Part shown: positions 27,901-35,511 of the stretch, piece after piece | Layout of the letters: each line of letters starts with the position of its first letter | How positions within the stretch are numbered: the first letter of the stretch is position 1 | Assembly: GCF_029643425.1 (NCBI RefSeq) | Contig: NZ_CP119106.1 | Span: 62,001-126,000 of the forward strand | Source: Isoptericola sp. AK164 | Lineage (GTDB): Bacteria; Actinomycetota; Actinomycetes; Actinomycetales; Cellulomonadaceae | Direction of reading: 5' to 3' | Length of the DNA stretch: 64,000 bases | Made by a program: the position numbers and the translations under genes | The notes under the pieces: generated by a model | What the model was told of the DNA's origin: nothing | The model's input: the letters and a program-made list of their open reading frames with translations, nothing else | The model's database searches: none

Positions 27901-29994
27901 GACGGGTTCGACGCCGCGGCGTGGCACGAGCTGTCGGTCCGGGCCGCGGGCGACGAGATCACCGGCTGGATCGACGGCGACGAGGTGTTCTCCTGGACCG
28001 ACCCGTCCCCGGTGCTGTCCGGCTGGGTCGACCTGGCCAGCGGGTTCCACTGGACGCAGTTCGACGACCTGACCGTCGAGCGCGTCGACGACGAGGTGCC
28101 GCACTACGGCGAGTACCTCGACGGCCTCGAGACGAACGACCTGGCCGACCCGCCCGCCACGGAGCTCGTCTACGGCGGCGAGTGGCGGCACGCGAACGGC
28201 GGCTCCATGTACGAGTACATGCGGTCCACCTCGACCAGCCAGGGCGAGGGCGCGTCGCTGACGTACACCTTCACCGGCTCCGGCCTGGACGTGCTGGGGC
28301 CGAACGACGGCTCCGCCCGCCTCGACGTCACCGTCGACGGGGAGCCCGTGGCGGTCAACGCCGCGACGCGGGACGCCGGGCACTTCCAGCAGGCGTTCGA
28401 GCTGCGGGGACTGCCGTGGGGCGAGCACACCGTCACCCTGACGGTCACCTCGGGGACCCTCCTGGTCGACGCCGTCGGCGTGATCTCCTCCCCGGCGTCG
28501 GGGGCGACGGACGCCGCGGCGCTCGCCGAGGCGGTGGCTGCGGCCGAGGCCGTGGAGCGCACCGACGACTTCACGGACACCGACTGGGCCGTGCTGCAGC
28601 GCAACGTGGCCGACGCCCGGGCGGCCGTCGCGGACCCGGGGGCCTACCGGCTCACGGGCCACGGCGCCGACCAGCTCGTCGACCGGCTCCGGGCCGCCTC
28701 CGCGCCGGTCGCGGCGCGGATCGTCGGGATCGAGCCGGTCTCGACCGCGACCTACGTCGGCGAGACCCCGTCGGGTCTGCCGGAGACGCTCGAGGCCGAG
28801 CTCGCCGACGGCACCACGCGGGAGGTCCCGATCACCTGGGACCTGGACTCCGTCTCCTTCGACGACGAGTGGGCCACCGTCCTGGTGCCCGGCTCCTACG
28901 GGGTCGCGACCACGCAGGCACGGGTCGAGGTCGTCCCGACCGGGACCGTGGCGTTCGCCGACGTCAACGGCACCGCGGACGGGACCCTCGGGTACGACTC
29001 GCCGTCGTACCTCGCGATCGACGGTCTCGTCGGGGGGCTGCTCAACGAGTCGCCCGACCAGGTCCGCACCGACGGGGCCGACTGGGGCCACTGGGGGCAG
29101 AACGCCGGCGGCAACCGCGCGATCAACTACAAGGGCATCGTCGCGGGCGACTACTCCAAGACGTCCACCACGGGGATGTACACCAGCAACCAGGTCGGGG
29201 CCGAGGTGTCGTACACCATCACCCTCCCGGCCGGGTCGCACACGATCGTGGCCGAGTCGCACACCTGGTGGGCGGCCTGGTCCCGCAGCGCCGACGTGTT
29301 CCTCGACTACGACGGCGAGAGCCACGAGGTCGGGTCGTTCACCCTCGACACGGGCAACCCGACCGAGCTGCTGAGCCACGACGTCGAGCTGGCCGAGGAC
29401 GGGCCGGTGACGATCCGGCTGCGGGCGACGAACAACCAGTCGCCGATGCTGTCCTGGGCGGCGGTCGTCACGCCGCCGGTGGAGGTGACGCCGGAGCGTC
29501 CGACCTGGACCGACGAGTGCGGTCCGGCCAACGTCACGGGTGCTCCCTTGCCCGTCGTCGAGGGCGTCGAGTACGTCGAGACCCGCAAGGGCGACGGTGG
29601 GGTGAAGGTCGTGGCGACGCCGTTGCCCGGCTACGTCCTGACGGACAAGCCCTCGCCGACGAAGAACCCGGACTCGTGGACGTGGACGAAGGGCGACTCC
29701 GGGCTGCCGTGCTGGGACGCCGGCACCCGCTACGAGGCGGGTGACCTGGTGGGTCTGGACGGATCGCTGTGGGAGGCCCTGCGGGAGTCCGAGGCGAAGC
29801 GTCCGGGCGAGCACGCGAACGGCCCGTGGCAGGAGATCGTCGAGACCGCCGACGGCACGGCGGTCTGGACGGAGTCGCGGGTGTTCGTCGCCGGTGACGT
29901 GGTGGTGGCCGACGGCGAACGCTGGGTCGCCCTGCACCGTACCCGCGGGCAGGTGCCGGCCGAGTCGCCGGACCACTGGGCACCCGAGGAGTGA
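24910..29994 (+). CDS. Secreted multimodular glycoside hydrolase, GH59 (galactocerebrosidase)-like
   Basis: 1694 residues. Signal peptide with cleavage near A34. Then an Ig-like domain (35-110), a beta-sandwich module (about 110-320) and a catalytic region (about 327-840). The layout matches galactocerebrosidase: RHVKIEMGDDRNNSTGS, acid/base candidate E483 (VNPGVNEHAADLG), nucleophile candidate E585 (EIWNSEAQATFS), and RDPWSGWMHYDAGLAVLQHF. A lectin-like domain ends in GFHWTQFDDLTVER (843-1060). Further modules are a sandwich domain (1088-1195), a FIVAR-like helix pair (1203-1265), an Ig-like domain (1270-1343) and a malectin-like domain (1347-1523). Two CBM5/12-like aromatic motifs (AGTRYEAGDLVGLDGSLWEA; ESRVFVAGDVVVADGERWVA) close the protein. 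A beta-galactosidase-type activity on an extracellular glycan is inferred. The start at 24910 is set by GGAAGGAA and the signal peptide. Confidence 0.88.
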   Translation: MRRPRASRAAVSGLLTSSLLAATLTATALPSAAAELPETVDAAAHLGAGTVAGTSLPATLSDGTTDHPVTWEIDADTFAVPYTTVPVTGTVDGGTVTAQVEVLAPAENPLVYFVDAGRNGDSQDRPYSTGPTPSRAFSAVTTLDDGTLVNDVPDQEFVDGETTWGWTSDAQDNYKISVTGGDPDPYDVDTLAAYDKYELGARTNGDAITFRLDLDPGTYTLSSGFFEFYTGGQDRLRGITPVITYTVDGAEQSTTLDEATLSTPAGTESRLLETDAFEIPAGATDVRLAYTRTAGEAPSLSWFAVAAGDAEETIDEAAHAVPAVTTDITVDGADVAADNVHGLTFKGFGVLSANSTSAVLLDYKSEHPEKYAEMLRILFGGDHPVMRHVKIEMGDDRNNSTGSDVATMRTPDEPANVRRHPGFQLAADAIAVNPDVQVSILRWNAVPWADTNDKIYDWYKNTILAAYREYGYMVDYVNPGVNEHAADLGWTKEYAERVRTDSTGYVSDDAGLAGFRDGEAELFHQIQVVISDEVGTGTFGDEMVADAALREAVDVAGFHYNTNDDGGGHFTRLAEEFDTEIWNSEAQATFSNSSFRQNNNVADPTSEGTGIGGTGSSLEMANTIVKGFVNSRRTHFVYQPAIGSFYEGGQYSFKELVSARDPWSGWMHYDAGLAVLQHFSSFAVTGWENADNTAGVWRAVPEASTTTASGTNPVNGRNGGPNYLTLAAPDASDFSTVLVNDSEFPRAYRITPENLDLGADPTLAVWETRAAEDGEAFDSRYKQHVADLTADLDGAYTLTVAPFSIATVTSLDVTGDAGWTTPLPVEGERTVLDARPEEGVLWSDDFDYTGKTVPVVGVEGTLTDETEDFTASRGGDTGAIPLYTWDRNGSFEAFLADDGERVLRQQVDREGTGVGGAWNGGDPITAVGDRRWTNYRATVDVRFERAAASDNYAVLGARSSGGGSSNNLNGTPYALKLVSDGTWQLVRYGTVLESGSLDGFDAAAWHELSVRAAGDEITGWIDGDEVFSWTDPSPVLSGWVDLASGFHWTQFDDLTVERVDDEVPHYGEYLDGLETNDLADPPATELVYGGEWRHANGGSMYEYMRSTSTSQGEGASLTYTFTGSGLDVLGPNDGSARLDVTVDGEPVAVNAATRDAGHFQQAFELRGLPWGEHTVTLTVTSGTLLVDAVGVISSPASGATDAAALAEAVAAAEAVERTDDFTDTDWAVLQRNVADARAAVADPGAYRLTGHGADQLVDRLRAASAPVAARIVGIEPVSTATYVGETPSGLPETLEAELADGTTREVPITWDLDSVSFDDEWATVLVPGSYGVATTQARVEVVPTGTVAFADVNGTADGTLGYDSPSYLAIDGLVGGLLNESPDQVRTDGADWGHWGQNAGGNRAINYKGIVAGDYSKTSTTGMYTSNQVGAEVSYTITLPAGSHTIVAESHTWWAAWSRSADVFLDYDGESHEVGSFTLDTGNPTELLSHDVELAEDGPVTIRLRATNNQSPMLSWAAVVTPPVEVTPERPTWTDECGPANVTGAPLPVVEGVEYVETRKGDGGVKVVATPLPGYVLTDKPSPTKNPDSWTWTKGDSGLPCWDAGTRYEAGDLVGLDGSLWEALRESEAKRPGEHANGPWQEIVETADGTAVWTESRVFVAGDVVVADGERWVALHRTRGQVPAESPDHWAPEE

Positions 29995-30020
29995 TCCCGG
30001 AGGGCCGCCTGCCCTGACCC

Positions 30021-30083
30021 CGTCGAGCGTCTCTGTTCCTCAGGAATCCAGCGGTGATTCCTGAGGAACAGAGACGCTCGACG
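30021..30083. terminator. 28-bp perfect inverted repeat between convergent genes
   Basis: The arm 30021-30048 (begins CGTCGAGCGTCTCTGTTCC) is matched perfectly by 30056-30083 around a 7-nt loop. Lies between the convergent GH59-like and MpaB-like genes, so probably a bidirectional terminator, though it is much longer than usual and has no T-tract. Confidence 0.8.
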
Positions 30084-30122
30084 CGTCCCGGACGATGTGG
30101 GTCGGACCGAGCCGGAACCGGG

Positions 30123-30992
30123 TCAGAACAGCGACGTGCCGGTGGCGAGCCTCCGCCGCACGTCACGCAGGCTCCGGGTGAACGGCCGTTCACGCAGCCG
30201 GCGCGGGGCGAGGCGCATGAAGCGCGTCATGCGCCGGTTGAACCGCGCGAACCTCACCTCGTCGTCGGGGGACCACTCGAGGTGCATCAGCTCGCGGAAG
30301 CGCGGCTCCAGGTAGCCGGTGACCAGGCGTACGCGCCACCGCATCAGCCACGGCGGGATCTCGCGGTCGAGGTACTCCAGGTGGACGACGCGCATCAGGT
30401 ACTGCCGCGTCGCGTCGTCCATCTCGAGCTCGTCGAGCGAGGCGGTCCAGTACGCGTCGAAGTCCTCGCGGGTCGCGGGCCACGCCTCGGCCGGGAGCTG
30501 CAGGGTGGTCCCGAACACCATGCCCTGGCGGTAGAACCGCTCCGCGAAGTCACCGGTCAGGGGGCCGTGCACCCGCTGGTAGGCGTGCTCCGCGCCCTTG
30601 TACAGGCACGCGGCGACCCAGAGCTGCAGCGCCGGGTCGAACGCGTCGTAGGTCACCTCGGCACCCTCGGGCGAGCGCACCTGGGCGTGCGAACGGTTCG
30701 TGGCGCGGCGGTAGGCCGCGCGTTCCTCCGCGTCGCCGAACATCGCCACCGCGATGTAGCCGATCGTCGTGCGGCGTCGGCGCGCGGGGTTGAGGAACAA
30801 GTTGCCCTCGTCGACCGTGCTGTCCTTCACGCCGTGGCCCACGGGTCGTGCCGCGAGCTGCATGACGACGTTCGACGTGCCGGCCAGGAGCTGGAACCAG
30901 TTGGCCGACTCGCGCAGCGCCGTCGTCTCGATCGCGTCGAGCGCGTGGCGCCGGTCCGCCTTGGAGAGTCCCACTTCGTCGTCGAGGGCCAT
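30123..30992 (-). CDS. Oxygenase MpaB-like protein (DUF2236)
   Basis: 289 residues from the ATG. DUF2236/MpaB family: SANWFQLLAGTSNVVMQLA, HGVKDSTVDEGNLFLNPARR, RTTIGYIAVAMFGDAEER, RATNRSHAQVRSPEGAEVTYDAFDPALQLWVAACL. Conserved histidines (NRSHAQV, and MHLEW near the C-terminus) are those associated with heme or metal binding in latex-clearing-protein-type and MpaB-type enzymes. The substrate is unknown. A GTG three codons upstream (31001) is possible, but the promoter TTAACA/TATCGT positions the transcript start at the ATG, favouring a leaderless message. Confidence 0.85.
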   Translation of the reverse strand: MALDDEVGLSKADRRHALDAIETTALRESANWFQLLAGTSNVVMQLAARPVGHGVKDSTVDEGNLFLNPARRRRTTIGYIAVAMFGDAEERAAYRRATNRSHAQVRSPEGAEVTYDAFDPALQLWVAACLYKGAEHAYQRVHGPLTGDFAERFYRQGMVFGTTLQLPAEAWPATREDFDAYWTASLDELEMDDATRQYLMRVVHLEYLDREIPPWLMRWRVRLVTGYLEPRFRELMHLEWSPDDEVRFARFNRRMTRFMRLAPRRLRERPFTRSLRDVRRRLATGTSLF

Positions 30993-30999
30993 GCGGCCC

Positions 31000-31028
31000 A
31001 CGATAGCGCACAGGTGAACTCATGTTAA
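31000..31028 (-). promoter_or_regulatory. Promoter of the MpaB-like gene, probably leaderless
   Basis: On the minus strand TTAACA (31028-31023), a 17-bp spacer and TATCGT (31005-31000). The start is expected at about 30993, on the ATG itself. Confidence 0.55.
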
Positions 31029-31058
31029 CTTAGCGATCGTCCGCCGGGTGCCGGACAC

Positions 31059-31114
31059 CGAGCGACCCCGCTCGACGCGCGTCCGGGCAGGACGGCGACG
31101 AGCGGGGTCGTTCG
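31059..31114 (-). terminator. Terminator of the secreted amidase gene
   Basis: A 16-bp stem (one G-T pair) with a 24-nt loop. CGACCCCGCTCG (31063-31074) pairs with CGAGCGGGGTCG (31099-31110), extended by four pairs outside. About 20 nt downstream of the amidase stop. Confidence 0.7.
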
Positions 31115-31134
31115 CGGCGCGGTGGTGCCACCGG

Positions 31135-33999
31135 TCACGGAGCGGCGACCACCTCCACGGCGTCCGTCGGCGCGACGGTCGCCTTCTTGCCGGACAGCGT
31201 GACGTCGAACGTCACCGTCTCGCCGGCGGTCCAGGCAGCAGCGGCGGCGTCCGGCAGGGAGAAGGACACCGACGTGCCGGAGTCCGTCACCCGCAGGCTG
31301 CGCGCACCGAACGTCTCGCCGTCGTACGCGGCCTCCAGCCGGCCGGAGCAGGCACCGGCACCCGTGCAGTCCACGGCGAAGGTGACCTTGGCCGGTGCCC
31401 GGCCCTTCGCCTTGGTGGCGACCGTCGCCGTGGTGTCCAGCACGAAGGCCGGACGCTCGGCCACCGCCTGCGGCAGAGCGGGCAGGGGCTCGACGACCTG
31501 GGCCGGAGCGTCGGCGTCGTGCGCGAGCGCCGGCGTGATCTCCGGCAGCACCCGACCGTCCGTGGCCTGGTCGAAGGCGTACGCCATGCCCAGCAGCTCG
31601 GCGTCCTGGAACTCCTTGCCCTGGAGCTGGAACCCGATCGGGTTGCCGTGGGCGTTGACGCCGGCCGGGAAGATCGCCGTGGGCACCCCGGCGTACGACG
31701 ACTCCGGGTTGATCCGCCCGAAGCTCGGGATGATCGAGTCGTTCAGGTGGATGTCGCTGAGCTCGGCCGCGTAGAGCACGGCGTCGACCCCGTGGTCGTC
31801 CATCCAGTCACCGAGGTCGGCCCGCCAGTCGGCGCGCCACTGCTCGAACGCCCGCTGGTCCTCGTCGGTCATGCGGCCCGCCCCGGTGTACTCCGAGGTG
31901 TTGATGCGGGTCGGGATCCGCAGCGGGCTGCGGGTGATCTCCTCGGGCGAGGTGTAGGGGTTGTCCGGGTGCGCCTCGATCCACTGCGCCCAGCCCTCGT
32001 AGTTGGTGTCCCCGCCGAACTCCCGCGGGCCGGCGTCCGGACCCTCCGGGATCTCGATCACGGTCGCGCCGAGGTCCTCGAACACGGAGAACTGGGCGCG
32101 CAGCGCGTCGCTGACCACGGTCGTGCCGAACGGGTCGTCGAACGCGCCCTCGGGGACGCCGATGACCTTGCCGTCGAGCACGTCGGGCGAGAAGTACTCG
32201 GTCCAGTCGTCCGGGCGGTGGCCGTTGGCGACGTCGTCGAGCACGTCGTCCGGGTTGTCCACCGCGGTGGCCTCCAGCAGGAGCGCGAGGTCCTCGGTGG
32301 ACTGGCTGATGAAGCCGACGTAGTCCTGGATGATCGTCAGCGGCATGGTGCCCGCGCTGCTCTGCATGCCGTCGGTGCCCCGCAGCGAGAACAGGCTCGC
32401 CGCGCCGGCGGGGCCCCACAGCGAGTCACCGGTCTGGGTGCCGAAGCCGGCGGCCGCGAAGCTCGAGGCGACCGCGACGGAGGTGCCGCCGCTGGACCCG
32501 ATCGGGCTGCGCGACGGGTCGTAGGCGTTCCACACCTGGCCGTAGGCGCTCGGGCTGTAGTGACCGTCGTTCGCGAACTCCGCGAGGTTCGCCTTGCCGA
32601 GGATGATGGCGCCGGCCTCGCGCAGCTTCTTCACCTGCCAGGCGTCCTCGGTCGGCTGGTAGCCGTCGAAGACCAGGGAACCGCCCGTGGTGGGCATGTC
32701 CTTGGTGTCGATGATGTCCTTGACCAGGATCGGCACGCCGAGCAGCGGCAGCTCCGAGCCGTCCGCCCGGGCGGCGTCGGCCTCCTCCGCCTGCTCGATG
32801 GCGGTCGGCGCGACGGCGATGACCGAGTGCAGCCCGAAGGGGCCGCGGTCGTAGGCCGCGATGCGGTCGAGGTAGGCCTGGGTGATCTCCGCGGCCGTGG
32901 TCTCGCCGGACTCCATGTCGCTGATCAGGTCCGTGATCGTCTTGCCCACGACGTCGTACGAGGTGCTGGTCGTCAGGGTCACCGGGGCGGCGACCTGGTC
33001 GATCCCGCCCTGGACCTCGCCCGAGGGCGTCGAGCAGTCGGTGACGCCGAGCGCCACGAGGTCGAAGTTCGCCAGGGAGCAGACCTCGGCGGGGGTGAGT
33101 CCTGCGAGGTCGGGGTCCGTGCTCAGCGCGGCGGCCTTCGCCTCCACCAGGTCGACCTGGGAGCCGGGCTCGGGCACCGCGGCGCCGTCCACGACGGCGG
33201 ACGTCTCGGAGAGGCCCGTGACCACGAAGTGCGCCAGCGAGACGGTCTCGCCCGGGTCGATCGTCAGGCTGTTCACGAAGGCCGGGTGGTTCGCCTCGTC
33301 GCCCTCGGTCGGCAGGTCGTTGGTGAACGGGTCGCGGAGGAAGTTGCCCATGCGCTCCAGGGCGGGTTCGAAGCCGGGGCTGCCGAACGCGGTGGCCGAG
33401 GGGCCGTTCCGACTCGCCGACCCCGGACCGTCGCTGGGGGTGTACCAGCTGGCCCACCCGTCCGCGTCGGAGATGGTGGTGTCGCCGTCGGAGGTGCCGG
33501 CGATGGCGCTCTGGTTGGTACCGGTGTCGTACCCGAGCTGGCCGCCGAAGGCGGTCTCGACGGTCACCGGGACGTCGGTGGTGTTGGTGAAGGAGTCGAG
33601 GAACCGGCCGTAGCTCGCGGCCTGGTCGACGCGCAGCTCGCGCTGCACGACGACGCCGTCGACGTCGACGCCCTGCGTGGTGGAGAAGGTGTCCTGCTCG
33701 TCGTAGGTGAGCTCGAAGCCGCGCAGGAGGATCCCGCCGAGCGGCGAGGTGCCCCCCTCGACCTGGATCCGCAGGCCGCCGTAGCCCATCAGGGCCCGGC
33801 TCTCGGTGTCCATCACGCTGCCGGTGTCGACGCCGGGGCTGGCGGCGTCGTGGACGTTCCAGGCGTCCCCGGTGACGACGGGGACGGGGTTGTAGGCGGA
33901 GGCGGGGGCGAGACAGAACGCGGCGAGCGTCGCTGTCGTGACCGCGACGCCCGAGGCCTTCCGGCGGACGCGGTGCCGCCGACGGGACTGCTGGTTCAT
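31135..33999 (-). CDS. Secreted amidase-signature family enzyme with N-terminal and C-terminal accessory domains
   Basis: 954 residues. The arginine-rich N-terminus and hydrophobic core (RRRHRVRRKASG, then VAVTTATLAAFCLAPASA) form a signal peptide. Residues about 37-330 are a beta-rich domain not typical of amidases. The amidase-signature domain spans about 345-830 with the full Ser-cisSer-Lys triad: K427 (GVPILVKDIID), S502 (SPIGSSGGTS) and S526 (GTQTGDSLWGP). The spacings of 75 and 24 residues equal those of fatty-acid amide hydrolase. The C-terminal ~110 residues look like an Ig-like domain. It hydrolyses an amide outside the cell; the substrate could be a peptide, fatty amide or amidated sugar. 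It lies inside the uronate locus, but membership is unproven. Confidence 0.88.
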   Translation of the reverse strand: MNQQSRRRHRVRRKASGVAVTTATLAAFCLAPASAYNPVPVVTGDAWNVHDAASPGVDTGSVMDTESRALMGYGGLRIQVEGGTSPLGGILLRGFELTYDEQDTFSTTQGVDVDGVVVQRELRVDQAASYGRFLDSFTNTTDVPVTVETAFGGQLGYDTGTNQSAIAGTSDGDTTISDADGWASWYTPSDGPGSASRNGPSATAFGSPGFEPALERMGNFLRDPFTNDLPTEGDEANHPAFVNSLTIDPGETVSLAHFVVTGLSETSAVVDGAAVPEPGSQVDLVEAKAAALSTDPDLAGLTPAEVCSLANFDLVALGVTDCSTPSGEVQGGIDQVAAPVTLTTSTSYDVVGKTITDLISDMESGETTAAEITQAYLDRIAAYDRGPFGLHSVIAVAPTAIEQAEEADAARADGSELPLLGVPILVKDIIDTKDMPTTGGSLVFDGYQPTEDAWQVKKLREAGAIILGKANLAEFANDGHYSPSAYGQVWNAYDPSRSPIGSSGGTSVAVASSFAAAGFGTQTGDSLWGPAGAASLFSLRGTDGMQSSAGTMPLTIIQDYVGFISQSTEDLALLLEATAVDNPDDVLDDVANGHRPDDWTEYFSPDVLDGKVIGVPEGAFDDPFGTTVVSDALRAQFSVFEDLGATVIEIPEGPDAGPREFGGDTNYEGWAQWIEAHPDNPYTSPEEITRSPLRIPTRINTSEYTGAGRMTDEDQRAFEQWRADWRADLGDWMDDHGVDAVLYAAELSDIHLNDSIIPSFGRINPESSYAGVPTAIFPAGVNAHGNPIGFQLQGKEFQDAELLGMAYAFDQATDGRVLPEITPALAHDADAPAQVVEPLPALPQAVAERPAFVLDTTATVATKAKGRAPAKVTFAVDCTGAGACSGRLEAAYDGETFGARSLRVTDSGTSVSFSLPDAAAAAWTAGETVTFDVTLSGKKATVAPTDAVEVVAAP

Positions 34000-34386
34000 G
34001 GGTTCTCCTGCCCGGTCGGCTCACGGAGCGGCCCCGCCGACCGAGCGGCTGGTGGTGTCGAGAGTGCCGCCCGCCGGAGAAACTAAGGTCGTAACGTTTC
34101 GATTGCTCGCACGAATTGTTGCTACGACGTTTCGGATTAGCGCTTTACTCCGACGCCGCTCTACCGGTGGCGGAATGCCCATCCCTGCGGTATCAGGGCA
34201 CTTGGAACAGGGCGGATGCCGCGAGAAACCGTGCTGATCGGCCAGGGTCGAGGCGGAGAAATCGGTCGTCGACGGCGATCTGTGCTGTGGAATTCTCACA
34301 CCGTGAGACATGGTGCGGATTTCTTTTTGTCGCACGATATCGCCGCATTGCTCGCTTTCTCCTGCGGGGGTGTCGTGGACGAGCGG
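34000..34386. other. Intergenic region of lowered GC upstream of the amidase
   Basis: 387 bp without a supported gene. It holds two direct ACGTTTCGRTT-type copies (34094-34104, 34127-34138) 33 bp apart, and a 15-bp palindrome TCTCACACCGTGAGA (34294-34308). The AT content is visibly above that of the surrounding genes. It must contain the amidase promoter and the end of the regulator transcript; no convincing -35/-10 pair was found. Confidence 0.6.
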
Positions 34387-35511
34387 CTACCGCGGCACCG
34401 GGCCGGTGGACTCCCGCACCATGAGCCGCGGGCTGATCGCCTCGCGGTGCACGGGCCGGGACGGGTCGGCGAGCCGCTTGACCAGCAGGTCCACGGCGGC
34501 GTGCCCGACGGCGTCCCGCGGGGGGTGCACCGCGGTCATGGCGGGGCTGAACAGGCTCGCCACCTCGTCGTCGTAGGCGACGACCGACAGGTCGCCGGGG
34601 ACGGACAGCCCGCGGTCCATGGCGCGCTGCGCGATGGCGGAGGCCTCGGGGTCCGAGTGCACCAGCAGTCCCGTGGTGCCGGAGCCGAGCGCCGTGCTGA
34701 CGACGTCGTCCACCACGCCGGCGAACTCGGGGCGCTTGCGGTCCGGGGCGAGCCGCTCGAAGTGCTCCGCGCTCGTCAGCCCCAGCTCGTGGCAGGCGGC
34801 CCGCCACCCGGCGGCGATCTTGCGCGACGTCGGCGACTCGCGGGACAGCACCAGCCCGACGCGCCGGTGCCCGAGGTCGGCCAGGTGGTGCACGGCCATG
34901 AGCGCCCCGAGCGCGTGGTCGGAGACGACGGACTCGAGCGCCGCCCGGTGCGGGCCGCGCGCGGCCTCGCGCTCGACGAGCACGTGCGGCACCCCGGAGG
35001 CGGCCAGCCACTCGACGACGTCGGGGGCGGTGCGGCCGTCCATCCGCGGCGCGCAGACGAGGCCCCGGACCTCCTCGGACTCGACCAGACGTCGCAGCGC
35101 CGGGCGTTCGTCCGTCGTGTCGTAGGAGGACCCGCGCAGCACGATCCGCAGTCCGTGCCGCCGGGCCTCGGCCTCCATGCCGCGCACGACCTCGGGCCAG
35201 TAGTAGTCCAGGGACGGCACCAGCACGCCGATGGAACCGGTGGTCCGCGGGTCGGCGTCCGGGGTCTCGGCGGGGGTGTCCTCGCGGCGGTCCGCCGTCC
35301 GCTCCGTCCGGACGGCGACGGCGCCGCCGTGCACCCGGGCCAGCCGGCCCTCGCGCTCCAGGCGCGCGATGTCGCGGCGCACCGTGACGGCGGTGACCCC
35401 GAGCTCGGCGGTGAGGTCGGCGACGCGCACGACGCCGTCGCGCTCGAGCACCCCGAGCAGGTGGGCGTCGCGCTCGGCGGGCAGCGGGGCCCGTGCGGTG
35501 TCCTGGGTCAC
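34387..35511 (-). CDS. Hybrid transcriptional regulator: DeoR-type HTH with LacI-type sensor (second paralogue)
   Basis: 374 residues from a GTG. DeoR-type HTH at about 10-65 (RVADLTAELGVTAVTVRRDI, LARVHGGAVAV), short linker, then a LacI-type sensor (IGVLVPSLDYYWPEVVRGME, HHLADLGHRRVGLVLS, SVVAYDDEVASLFSPAMTAV, ending LMVRESTGPVPR). Very similar over its whole length to the regulator at 23451-24626 except the linker. The GTGA junction overlaps the stop of the upstream lyase gene by 4 nt, so it is translated with it and may be autoregulated through the operator at 37499-37518. Confidence 0.92.
   Translation of the reverse strand: MTQDTARAPLPAERDAHLLGVLERDGVVRVADLTAELGVTAVTVRRDIARLEREGRLARVHGGAVAVRTERTADRREDTPAETPDADPRTTGSIGVLVPSLDYYWPEVVRGMEAEARRHGLRIVLRGSSYDTTDERPALRRLVESEEVRGLVCAPRMDGRTAPDVVEWLAASGVPHVLVEREAARGPHRAALESVVSDHALGALMAVHHLADLGHRRVGLVLSRESPTSRKIAAGWRAACHELGLTSAEHFERLAPDRKRPEFAGVVDDVVSTALGSGTTGLLVHSDPEASAIAQRAMDRGLSVPGDLSVVAYDDEVASLFSPAMTAVHPPRDAVGHAAVDLLVKRLADPSRPVHREAISPRLMVRESTGPVPR

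Noticed and set aside
24928-29976. Open frame of 1682 codons on the strand opposite the GH59-like gene
   Set aside because: It mirrors the real gene, has Arg/Gly/Val-rich composition with no domain, and is expected in high-GC DNA.
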